Below are positions 1 to 6,051 of a DNA stretch of 12,873 bases, one piece after another. The position numbers and the translations under genes are program-made. Position 1 is the first letter of the stretch, and the number at the start of each line of letters is the position of its first letter. The notes under the pieces were generated by a model. The model was not told where the DNA came from. It ran no database searches and was given only the letters and a program-made list of their open reading frames with translations. This stretch comes from CAZAYP01 sp964489425 [NCBI: uncultured Verrucomicrobiota bacterium] (lineage in GTDB: Bacteria; Verrucomicrobiota; Kiritimatiellia; RZYC01): contig CAZAYP010000118.1 in the NCBI GenBank assembly GCA_964489425.1, positions 1 to 12,873 on the forward strand, read 5' to 3'.

Positions 1-21
1 TCTCCATCCATTCCAGATTAT

Positions 22-92
22 TCTTTCCCGCCAAGCCGCTAAGCCGCCAAGAAGTCAGATCCGACTTTGCGTCTCTGTGCCTTGGTGTGAAA
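22..92. repeat. Two facing copies of a dispersed intergenic repeat
   Basis: Positions 22-52, read on the minus strand, give a 'ttcttggcg.cttagcggcttggcggga' type unit. Positions 66-92, read on the plus strand, give the related 'tttgcgtctctgtgccttgg' followed by tgtgaaa. The two units face each other as an imperfect inverted pair. A third relative lies at about 3718-3750 in the plus orientation. Repeats of this kind are scattered in many environmental genomes and often create spurious ORFs with translations such as HTKAQRRK, as happens here. I see no coding function. Confidence 0.5.
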
Positions 93-238
93 ATATTCCG
101 GCCCCGATTCCTGCATGGCTGGCTGGACGCCTTCAGCGGCTCGGTGAGACACCGCGCCTGCCGGCAGATCTGCGGCCAGGTAGGGCGAACGGTCCCCGTG
201 AGCCGTCCTGTCTTTCCGGACATTCATTATGAAAAACC

Positions 239-355
239 CTATGTGATCTCCACGTCGGTGGCGGTCTCGGGCAGGTTGAGCATGGTTTTGAGCTGGCCCA
301 CGTCCAGCGGGCTGGCGGCCGGCTGGGCCGCGGGTGCCGTTTCCTGTTCTGCCAT
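239..355 (-). CDS. 38-residue ORF, probable truncated gene, possibly phage-derived
   Basis: On the minus strand an ATG at 355 is preceded by AAAGGA with a 9-base spacer, a good ribosome binding site. The ORF encodes 38 residues beginning MAEQETAPAAQPAASPLDVG and ending in LKTMLNLPETATDVEIT, then TAG. The C-terminal 'L..LPE.ATD.EI' pattern resembles a short helical motif in Mu-like phage I/scaffold-type virion proteins ('LGLPEDATDEEI'), where the chain would continue for many more residues. Here it stops immediately and runs into the dispersed repeats at 22-92. I infer a gene truncated at its 3' side, or a decayed remnant. The family link is from memory and weak; a genuine microprotein cannot be excluded. 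Confidence 0.35.
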   Translation of the reverse strand: MAEQETAPAAQPAASPLDVGQLKTMLNLPETATDVEIT

Positions 356-378
356 GGTGCGTTGTCCTTTCTCCGGGC

Positions 379-425
379 AAAAGAAAAGGCGGCAACCTGG
401 TTACTTGGCACCAAGTTGCCGCCTT
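379..425 (-). terminator. Strong hairpin terminator on the minus strand
   Basis: Arms 386-401 and 410-425 form a 16-bp stem with an 8-base loop. The only irregular position (c397/a414) becomes a G-U pair in minus-strand RNA, so the stem is complete only when read on the minus strand. It is followed there by TTCTTTT (385-379). It sits upstream of the small ORF at 355, so it would end a minus-strand gene lying at higher coordinates. No such gene survives, because the AT-rich island begins there. Confidence 0.7.
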
Positions 426-447
426 CTCTGGGATGCGTCGCGGTTAA

Positions 448-498
448 TTACGCCGCGCCGTCGCCCGGTTTTTTTTCTTTCGCTTTACAGCTTCGTTT
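448..498 (-). other. Possible leftover 3' end of a minus-strand gene
   Basis: Just before the terminator at 379-425, the minus strand reads in one frame to a lysine-rich end, KEKKPGDGAA, and a TAA at 450-448. The frame is closed again only 16 codons upstream by another stop. A lysine-rich C-terminus followed within about 25 bases by a strong terminator would suit the end of a gene cut off by the island at about 480-500. The evidence is only positional. The rest of 426-567 shows no ORF with a start signal. Confidence 0.15.
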
Positions 499-567
499 TT
501 ACTCCGGATGGGGTGGAAAGTCAAGGAATGGGTGATGGAGATTTTATATGCTTCTTTCAAATATGGC

Positions 568-595
568 TTGACAAACCATATCTCTTGGCCACAAT
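568..595 (+). promoter_or_regulatory. Sigma70-type promoter for the island genes
   Basis: A perfect TTGACA -35 box (568-573) is followed after 16 bases by CACAAT (590-595, four of six matches to TATAAT). Transcription would start near 602, giving a leader of about 60 bases to the ATG at 661. It lies at the start of the AT-rich stretch and points into the four-gene series. Confidence 0.5.
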
Positions 596-660
596 AACGT
601 GCTATTAATATTGAATACTGCAATATACTTTAAAATAGAACGAACGTGAGGCCATCACAC

Positions 661-1662
661 ATGAGATTTCATTGCGTCGCTGCAATTCTGTTGCTTTCCT
701 CATTCTGTTTTGCTGAGCAAGCAGATTTACCCCAACGGCTCTCGATAACGCCTGCGGTCGCTGATGATATGGCTCTAACGCTTGGTTTTTATGCTGGTCA
801 GAAATTAACATTATCGATTCTTGAGAGCAATTTTCCAAATCATCGGCCAGCATTAGAAAGGGCACAAGCAATGTTTGAATACAGATTTGGCGCAGCAATC
901 AAGAATATTGATACTATACTTACTCGCGAGAGCGCTGATTGGCGCACCAACAAAACTACTTTCGTTAAGCAAATAAAAGAACATATTAATGGGAACTTGA
1001 CCGAATCCGACGCGCTAAGATTTGTTGATATAATCAACCAGCGCGCAAGCGGTAATATTGAAAGCCCAATACTCGAGATCCTTCTGATCTATGATCCCAC
1101 TTATATGCAACAGCCCGCCATGGAGTTCTCCGATGGTTTTGCCGGCACATTTGATACTGCAAGCCGCGATAAATCCAAGGGGTTGGATTTGACATTGCGG
1201 TATCCAATGAGCTGGGAGGCCAAAGAAGGGCGCAGGCCCAATATTGTTCAAGTCTTCGTTAGCAAAAATGGCAGGGGAGAAGAATCAATTGTATTTGGCG
1301 TGAAAGAGATTTCGCTCTCCGACGGTCAATTATATGATTCTTCAGAACTATTTTCAGATGAATCAATACAAGACATGTTGCCACCGTATTCTACATTCGT
1401 TAGTGCAAATCGCATTAATCTGGATGGTCAACCGGGATGCGTTGTTGAGTTTGACACTCAGCAGCAAACTGCCGTTGGTGACATAGTGTCAATAAACACG
1501 CAATATATTACATACTATGATGGAAAGCTCATTTATATTTTGTGCAGTTTAAGCGCATTGGGGCCAGAGCGGGACCAGCTAAATGAGCGCCACAAAAAGT
1601 ACGCGCAATTATTTAAGCTGATTGCAAATTCGCTAGTTATTAGGAATCAATACAAAAAATGA
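661..1662 (+). CDS. Secreted uncharacterised protein with helical N-domain and PsbP-like C-domain
   Basis: A 333-residue protein predicted to be exported. The ATG at 661 is preferred over the GTG at 646 because gtgagg lies 9 bases upstream and because it leaves a clean signal peptide (MRFH, hydrophobic CVAAILLLSSFCF, likely cleavage after A18 before EQAD). There is no lipobox. Residues about 35-150 look helical. From about residue 175 there is a beta-rich domain opening with DLTLRYPMSW (Y181, W185) and followed by EGRRPNIVQ. It ends in a helix, LFKLIANSLVI, as in PsbP/DUF1795-like folds. I recall uncharacterised bacterial proteins with this 'YP.SW.A.EG.RPNIVQ' signature, but no function. It is the first gene of the AT-rich island; the next gene follows after 24 bases and may carry a related C-domain. 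The fold is an inference from pattern. Confidence 0.8.
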   Translation: MRFHCVAAILLLSSFCFAEQADLPQRLSITPAVADDMALTLGFYAGQKLTLSILESNFPNHRPALERAQAMFEYRFGAAIKNIDTILTRESADWRTNKTTFVKQIKEHINGNLTESDALRFVDIINQRASGNIESPILEILLIYDPTYMQQPAMEFSDGFAGTFDTASRDKSKGLDLTLRYPMSWEAKEGRRPNIVQVFVSKNGRGEESIVFGVKEISLSDGQLYDSSELFSDESIQDMLPPYSTFVSANRINLDGQPGCVVEFDTQQQTAVGDIVSINTQYITYYDGKLIYILCSLSALGPERDQLNERHKKYAQLFKLIANSLVIRNQYKK

Positions 1663-1686
1663 GGCCAAGGGAGCATGAGGGAATCT

Positions 1687-2469
1687 ATGAATCAACCACT
1701 AAAGAAGCCATCTCTATTCGTAGTAATAAGCGCATGGACACTATTGTCATTGTCTTTAATCAGCGCTTGGTCGAATGCCGCGAGGCCGCATGAGCGAGAG
1801 AATTTAATCAGTACGGCATATGGCAATCCATCGGGCAGAAACATGTCACTTGCGATGGCGCAACTTGTCGGTGCTAATATTGTGGGTATTCTCGCCTGCA
1901 TATTGGGCATACATATGGCCAAGCGCGGCAAGACGAGCGGAAAACTGGTGGCTATTTTGGCTGCTTGTGGCATTATTATTAATTGTTATGGACTAACAAA
2001 GCCGTCGGGCTGGAGGAATATTATCGATTACAATATGTCTAATCAGGTAATATGCCCGTCGGGCAGCGAATTTACATTCATTTTTCCCCATAAATATAAA
2101 ACCAGGCAGGCCGATAGTGGCGGCAAGCATATTTTATTGTACGAATCAGCGGACTCAAACGCTACGGCGTACTGCCGCGCCGAGGTGGCTCAATACGACA
2201 CCATTGAACTTGAGCAAGTAGATCTTAACATCACATTAAGCAAACAGCTTGGAGTGCTATACTTAGACAAACCGTCAATCACAATTGCAAATGAAAAGGG
2301 CATTAGAATTGGAACGTATTCGGGCATGAAGGATATAGCTGGTCATTTGATGCAGTATTACGGGAAAGTGTATTTGGGCCGCCATACAATGCTTACCTGT
2401 TTTGTTATTGATCCTGCTGAATATTTTCCATCAAAAGACACCGTCCTATTTTTCCAAAGCATTAAATGA
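1687..2469 (+). CDS. Three-pass membrane protein with extracytoplasmic PsbP-like domain
   Basis: A 260-residue membrane protein. I chose the ATG at 1687 because GAGG (1677-1680) lies 6 bases upstream; the in-frame ATG at 1675 has its purine tract only 1 base away. Three hydrophobic segments are visible: SLFVVISAWTLLSLSLISAW near residues 9-28, AQLVGANIVGILACILGIHM near 57-76, and KLVAILAACGIIINCYGL near 84-101. The MAKRGKTSGK loop between segments 2 and 3 is positively charged and so probably cytoplasmic, which puts the N-terminus inside and the C-terminal 150 residues outside. That domain starts EFTFIFPHKYK and ends TVLFFQSIK. Its pattern, with YYGKVYLGRHTMLTCFVID against YYDGKLIYILCSLSAL of the upstream protein, suggests the same fold. 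Probably cotranscribed with the preceding gene. Function unknown. Confidence 0.75.
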   Translation: MNQPLKKPSLFVVISAWTLLSLSLISAWSNAARPHERENLISTAYGNPSGRNMSLAMAQLVGANIVGILACILGIHMAKRGKTSGKLVAILAACGIIINCYGLTKPSGWRNIIDYNMSNQVICPSGSEFTFIFPHKYKTRQADSGGKHILLYESADSNATAYCRAEVAQYDTIELEQVDLNITLSKQLGVLYLDKPSITIANEKGIRIGTYSGMKDIAGHLMQYYGKVYLGRHTMLTCFVIDPAEYFPSKDTVLFFQSIK

Positions 2470-2570
2470 TGAAATTGTATCAACAATATATATGAGGCAC
2501 CTCGGTCTTGCAAGATCTGCAGAGTCGGTCGTCTGAATTATTTATCTGTTGTGTGGTATAAGGGGATGAA

Positions 2571-2915
2571 ATGACGCAAGTCGTCCGTCGCGTGAAAGAA
2601 CGCAATCGCTCATACGCCAATATAAGGCTTGACTCGGGAGAGAGCATTCTTATCTCGCTCGCTTCAGGGCAAGATGGCGGGACGCATTGCCGTGGCATCA
2701 TATTCAAATTGGCATTTTTTGGTTGGATTCCCATAAAGCGACTATGGACGCTGGACGGACTTCTGGACTTCGTGTTGAGCGATAACGAGGAAGTAAACAC
2801 CACCTCGAACAACTGCATTGATTATCTTATCAAATACTTGGGTGCATGCCATTCAGTTGACGAAGTAATAAAGAAGTGTCAGGAGGCTCGTGACAGAACA
2901 ACATTAAAAATATAG
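2571..2915 (+). CDS. Small uncharacterised protein (114 aa)
   Basis: I do not recognise this protein. The start is supported by AAGGGG (2560-2565), 5 bases before the ATG. The first 20 residues are basic (VVRRVKERNRSYANIR). A beta-like stretch, GESILISLASGQDGG, and a hydrophobic, tryptophan-containing core, GIIFKLAFFGWIPIKRLW, follow. The C-terminal third is helical and charged (CIDYLIKYLGACHSVDEVIKKCQEARDR). There is no signal peptide or clear membrane span. It lies 101 bases after the membrane-protein gene on the same strand, with a possible extended -10 (TGGTATAAG, 2555-2562) just before it, so it may have its own promoter. AT-rich composition matches the island genes and not the GC-rich neighbours. 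Confidence 0.65.
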   Translation: MTQVVRRVKERNRSYANIRLDSGESILISLASGQDGGTHCRGIIFKLAFFGWIPIKRLWTLDGLLDFVLSDNEEVNTTSNNCIDYLIKYLGACHSVDEVIKKCQEARDRTTLKI

Positions 2916-2962
2916 CAACCTAGTAGATGTTCGCTTTTGGAAAAGGCATATTACGATATTGC

Positions 2963-2998
2963 CAACATTCAAGGAAATAAGATAGAACGAGAATGTTG
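2963..2998 (+). other. 8-bp inverted repeat between two island genes
   Basis: caacattc (2963-2970) and gaatgttg (2991-2998) pair across a 20-base AT-rich loop in the 114-base gap before the next gene. No T-tract follows, so it is not an obvious terminator; an operator or leader hairpin is possible. The loop contains atagaacga, also found just upstream of the first island gene near 636. Confidence 0.25.
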
Positions 2999-3029
2999 AT
3001 GAAACACTTCCGACAGGAAAGAGAGCAAA

Positions 3030-3494
3030 ATGTTTGGGTTTGGTAAAAAATCGATACACGAGCCGGAGGAGCAGCAAATCAAGGATTTAGAGAACTACCC
3101 GGCGTTAATGCGAGATTTAATACTCATTGGTGAAAGCTGCGATCAAATTACAGGTGCGATTGGTGAATACGGAAGGGCACCGACCAATCCTATTCCTGTA
3201 AATGGACTGCTTGGAATATACAAATACCTTGGTAAACTTTCAGCGCCAAGTGGCATTTCCTATTTCTTCCATCGAGTATGCAGTGTCAACGTAGGATCGT
3301 CGAAATATCCTATTGATGTCTATGAGCTAGTTGCTATGGATTCATCAACATGGGATCTGCTTTTCATTGACATGTATCACCCGAGACGGTCGAATATTGC
3401 TCCAAAAGGTATGACTCTGCGCCCTTATGAGAAGAAAATTGGAGATCATCCATTTGCTTATGGCGTTGACAGCCAACTCCAGAATTTCCCTTAG
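3030..3494 (+). CDS. Uncharacterised 154-aa protein with TNPIPVNG motif
   Basis: A probable cytoplasmic protein of unknown function, with no signal peptide or membrane span. The ATG at 3030 has AGGAAAG about 9 bases upstream. It opens MFGFGKKSIHEPEEQQIKDL, then has a compact alpha/beta body. Notable blocks are GAIGEYGRAPTNPIPVNG (around residues 43-60), SYFFHRVCSV, a DVYELVAMDSSTWDLLFIDM stretch and YHPRRSNIAPKGMTL. The 'NPIPVNG...YL...FHR..S' arrangement reminds me of a widespread small uncharacterised family, but I cannot name it or give a function. It is the last gene of the AT-rich series, ending 6 bases before the 168-bp inverted-repeat element. An orphan immunity-type role is conceivable from size and setting but is only a guess. 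Confidence 0.7.
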   Translation: MFGFGKKSIHEPEEQQIKDLENYPALMRDLILIGESCDQITGAIGEYGRAPTNPIPVNGLLGIYKYLGKLSAPSGISYFFHRVCSVNVGSSKYPIDVYELVAMDSSTWDLLFIDMYHPRRSNIAPKGMTLRPYEKKIGDHPFAYGVDSQLQNFP

Positions 3495-3500
3495 GGCAGT

Positions 3501-3668
3501 AGGGGTCAGTCCGAGCATAGTTGCAGAATCGAATTGACATGCAGGAAAGATAATAGGGAACTGGTCAAATGCTTAGATGCACAGAATCGAATTTGCTGGG
3601 AGGCGGTATATCAGCCTGATGAGTGACTACCACCACCAAGAAGTTGCAACTATGCTCGGACGACCCCT
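3501..3668. mobile_element. 168-bp MITE-like element with 24-bp terminal inverted repeats
   Basis: The left arm (3501-3525) and right arm (3645-3668) are perfect inverted copies over 24 bases; only a single extra A at 3508 interrupts the left copy. The outer ends read aggggtc and gacccct, followed on the right by T-rich sequence (3668-3685). The 119-base interior has no transposase. A 12-base direct repeat, cagaatcgaatt, occurs at 3524-3535 and 3582-3593. Long palindromic ends beginning aggggtc resemble sequences I associate with REP-type (RAYT/IS200-like) elements, so a non-autonomous copy is the best guess. Read as RNA after the preceding gene, it could also act as a terminator. Confidence 0.6.
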
Positions 3669-3717
3669 TTTTCCCTTTTTCTTCCTCGGCCGTGATTAGC
3701 GAACGTCCCGCCGGGTC

Positions 3718-3750
3718 TTTTCTTGGCGTTCTTGTGCCTTGACGGGAGAA
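3718..3750 (+). repeat. Dispersed intergenic repeat, third copy
   Basis: The unit ttcttggcgttcttgtgcct followed by tgacgggagaa is a close relative of the minus-strand unit at 22-52 and is inverted with respect to it. The two copies lie outside the two ends of the AT-rich island. Farther on, at 3785-3794, there is a run of ten G residues, a likely slippage site. The rest of 3669-3815 shows no gene. Confidence 0.45.
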
Positions 3751-3815
3751 TAATCCGCTTAGCCACGGCCATGAAGCCGATGGCGGGGGGGGGGAGTCTG
3801 GGCTGAATGAACTGC

Positions 3816-3844
3816 TTGACCGCCAGTCCATTGACGTGTATAAG
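3816..3844 (+). promoter_or_regulatory. Sigma70-type promoter of the AAA_14 ATPase gene
   Basis: TTGACC (3816-3821), a 17-base spacer and TATAAG (3839-3844) make a near-consensus promoter. Transcription would begin near 3851, leaving a 35-base leader with a ggcggtgggggt purine tract before the ATG at 3886. Confidence 0.6.
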
Positions 3845-3885
3845 CGAACTAATAGTATGAAATTGCACAATCAGGCGGTGGGGGT

Positions 3886-5094
3886 ATGATTCCTCGGGCA
3901 TTAAGCGCACCTGTGCGGGCGGCCGCGGGGATGTACCCGGTAATAACCATCACCGGGCCGCGCCAGTCCGGCAAAACCACCCTGTGCCGCGCGCTGTTTC
4001 CCCACCTGCCTTATTACAGTTTCGAGGCGCCGGATATCCGCCTCATGGCCCAGGACGACCCCAGGGGATTGCTGGCCCAGTGCCCGGGTGGCGCCGTGTT
4101 GGACGAAATTCAGCGGGTGCCGGACCTCGCCTCCTATCTCCAGGAACTGGTGGATGCCCCGGCGTTCAAGGGGCTGTTCGTGTTGACGGGCAGCCAGAAC
4201 CTGGCGTTGCTGCAGACGGTCTCGCAATCGCTGGCCGGCCGCTCAGCGGTGTTCACCCTGGCGCCGTTTTCCATGGCCGAGCTGCGTGACGCGGGCGTGG
4301 CGACCGGCTCCGTGGATGAATGGATCTTCCGCGGGTTTTACCCGCGCATCTATGACCGCCATGTGCCACCCTCGCGTTTCTATAGCGACTACATTGCCAC
4401 GTATCTGGAACGCGACCTGCGGGCCTTGCGCGCGGTCCACGACTTGACGCAGTTCCAGCGGTTCGTGGGCTTGTGCGCGGGCCGGGTGGGCGCGCCCATC
4501 AACATGGAGTCGCTGGGCAACGAGGCGGGCGTGAGCCAGCGCAGCGCGCGCCTGTGGCTGGAGTTGCTGGAAGCCAGCTATCTCGTGTTCCGGTTGCCGC
4601 CGTGGTTCCGGAACGTCAACAAGCGCCTGGTGAAAACGCCGAAAATATTTTTTTACGACACCGGGCTGGTGGCGCACTTGCTGGGCATATCCGCACACGA
4701 ACAACTGGTGAACCATCCCTTGCGCGGCGCGTTGTTCGAAAACCTGATGGTGGCCGAGGCGCTCAAGCAGCGCCTGAACCAGGGCGGCCGGCATGATTTG
4801 ATGTTTTACCGCGACAGCCATGGCCACGAGGTGGACCTGGTTATCCCGTCAGCCCAGGGGTGCCAGGCCATTGAAATCAAATCCGCGGCCACCTTCCAAC
4901 GGGATTTTCTCAAGGGTCTGGACCAGTTTGCGCGGGTGTTCTCGGAGAATACAAGGCGGATGCTGGTCTATACCGGCGCCCAGCAACTGCGGACTCACGA
5001 CACCGATATTGTTCCCTTTGAGCAAATGACCGGCATGTTGCCGCCGGCATCCCCGCCGGACGCCAATCCAACGACCCCTGGTCTATTGCATTGA
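3886..5094 (+). CDS. AAA_14 / DUF4143 family ATPase with PD-(D/E)xK-like C-domain
   Basis: A 402-residue cytoplasmic ATPase. The N-terminal AAA_14 domain (about 1-160) shows Walker A GPRQSGKTT (G24-T32), Walker B AVLDEIQ (D73, E74) and the sensor segment TGSQN (101-105). A DUF4143 domain follows. It ends in a nuclease-like core, with HEVDLVI (D317) and then AIEIKS (E330, K332), the D...E-x-K layout of the PD-(D/E)xK fold. Family members are common in mobile and accessory regions; their physiological role is poorly known. A good promoter lies just upstream. The family normally ends near the VPFEQ segment (about residue 380); here a proline-rich tail, MLPPASPPDANPTTP, follows and overlaps the open frame of the VWA sequence. 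This suggests a fusion or frameshift at the end. The family call is firm; the exact C-terminus is not. Confidence 0.9.
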   Translation: MIPRALSAPVRAAAGMYPVITITGPRQSGKTTLCRALFPHLPYYSFEAPDIRLMAQDDPRGLLAQCPGGAVLDEIQRVPDLASYLQELVDAPAFKGLFVLTGSQNLALLQTVSQSLAGRSAVFTLAPFSMAELRDAGVATGSVDEWIFRGFYPRIYDRHVPPSRFYSDYIATYLERDLRALRAVHDLTQFQRFVGLCAGRVGAPINMESLGNEAGVSQRSARLWLELLEASYLVFRLPPWFRNVNKRLVKTPKIFFYDTGLVAHLLGISAHEQLVNHPLRGALFENLMVAEALKQRLNQGGRHDLMFYRDSHGHEVDLVIPSAQGCQAIEIKSAATFQRDFLKGLDQFARVFSENTRRMLVYTGAQQLRTHDTDIVPFEQMTGMLPPASPPDANPTTPGLLH

Positions 5095-5722
5095 CGCCAC
5101 CGGCAGCATGGGCGGCCTGATCGGCAAGGTCAAGGAATCGGCGCTCAAGTTTCATGACGATCTGCAGCGCAAGCTGGCGGAAAAGCAAAAGCATATCGAT
5201 ATCCTGCGCATCCGGGCGATCGTGTTTCGGGACTTTTACTGCGATGGCCCGGCCGCGTTGCAGGCATCGCCGTTCTTCAAGCTGCCGGACGAGGCCCAGA
5301 AGTTCAGCGGATTTGTTGGCTCAATCCAGGCATGCGGCGGCGGTGGTGATGTGGCTTGTGGTGCCGAAGCCCTGGCCCTGGCCATACGGTCAGACTGGAA
5401 CAAAACCGGGGACAAGCGCCGCCAAGTGATCTTGCTGTTCACCGACGTTTGCGCGCACCCCCTGGAGGCGCACAGCGGCTCCAAGCCCCCCAACTACCCG
5501 GCTGACATGCCCGCGGATTTCAACGGCCTGACAGACCTGTGGGAAGGGCAGACCATGAGCAAGCCCGCCGGGCGCCTTATCCTTTTCGCCCCGGACGCCG
5601 CGCCATGGGCTGACATTGCCACGCATTGGGAGCAGACCATTCAATACGCCTCCAAAATCGGCGACGGCCTGGCAGATCAGGACTACGCCACCATTCTGGA
5701 CGCGATCGCGAATAGTGTTTGA
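5072..5722 (+). pseudogene. VWA-domain protein lacking a start codon (5'-disrupted)
   Basis: About 216 codons encode a stand-alone von Willebrand factor A protein. The first strand and MIDAS motif, RPLVYCIDATGSMGGL (5072-5119), lie upstream of the first ATG at 5108, so starting there would lose the metal-binding aspartate. The frame is open back to 5030 but contains no ATG, GTG or TTG before 5108, only a CTG at 5078 without a binding site. The C-terminus, YATILDAIANSV, looks complete. In relatives as I recall them, a GGGDEPE-type loop precedes the helix; here it reads GGGDVACGAEAL, with one residue missing, which suggests decay. The upstream ATPase frame is +1 relative to this one and overlaps it by 65 bases. 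A single-base indel would create either an ATPase-VWA fusion or a VWA start at 5026/5035. A programmed +1 shift at cccct (5075-5079) is possible but unproven. Confidence 0.65.
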
Positions 5723-5774
5723 TCCGGGCTCGTGACGCCTCGCCGAAACGCGGGTGGCATTTACCTGGTCAGAC

Positions 5775-5803
5775 TTGACCAAGCCAAGCTTTTGGGGTAA
5801 ACT
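5775..5803 (+). promoter_or_regulatory. Promoter of the toxin-antitoxin pair, with possible operator
   Basis: TTGACC (5775-5780), a 17-base spacer and TAAACT (5798-5803) predict a start near 5810, almost at the antitoxin ATG (5812). The message may therefore be leaderless, or use the second ATG at 5821. A ccaa-N4-ttgg inverted repeat lies inside the spacer (5784-5795) and is a candidate site for autorepression by the antitoxin; this is inference from Phd-family behaviour. Confidence 0.55.
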
Positions 5804-5811
5804 ATTTTCAA

Positions 5812-6051
5812 ATGAAAACAATGGTCAATATTTACGAGGCGAAAACGAGGTTTTCGCAACTGGTGGACGAGGTGGAGAGCAAAGGCGCCACCCTGGTGAT
5901 ATGCCGCAACAAGAAGCCGGTGGCCGACCTGGTGCCCCACCGGTCCGCGGCCGACCCGTTGCGGCCAGACCCGACCCTGGCCGGCGCCGTGTTTCACGGC
6001 GATCCGTGCGCACCGCTCCCGGCCGCAGATTGGCCCAAGAGCCTGCAATGA
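5812..6051 (+). CDS. Phd/YefM-family antitoxin
   Basis: A 79-residue antitoxin. The N-terminal Phd/YefM DNA-binding fold is visible as VNIYEAKTRFSQLVDEVESK followed by GATLVICRNKKPVADLVPHR. The variable C-terminus (PDPTLAGAVFHGDPCAPLPA, DWPKSLQ) should wrap the toxin and block its active site. In this family the antitoxin, or its complex with the toxin, binds its own promoter, which fits the compact promoter immediately upstream. There are two possible starts, ATG 5812 and ATG 5821. Neither has a convincing ribosome binding site; gggg at 5794-5797 is 14 bases away. The stop overlaps the toxin start as ATGA, implying translational coupling. Confidence 0.9.
   Translation: MKTMVNIYEAKTRFSQLVDEVESKGATLVICRNKKPVADLVPHRSAADPLRPDPTLAGAVFHGDPCAPLPAADWPKSLQ

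Noticed and set aside
87-608. 173-residue plus-strand open frame
   Set aside because: It crosses the dispersed repeats, a minus-strand terminator and a poly-T run, has no ribosome binding site, and gives low-complexity arginine/serine-rich translation. It is a by-product of GC-rich and repeat sequence.
2470-3029. Integron cassette array (small same-strand orphan genes with short gaps)
   Set aside because: I looked for attC-type RYYYAAC and GTTRRRY core sites in the gaps after the second and third island genes and found no matching inverted pair; there is no integrase.
3785-3794. Run of ten G as a G-quadruplex or phase-variation switch
   Set aside because: It is a single homopolymer outside any gene and upstream of the ATPase promoter; there are not four separate G tracts, and no frame depends on its length. 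It may simply be prone to sequencing error.
5754-6047. N-terminal extension of the VapC frame
   Set aside because: It would run through the antitoxin gene in another frame. The ATGA overlap and the canonical MSLLLDTHALVW start show the toxin begins at 6048.
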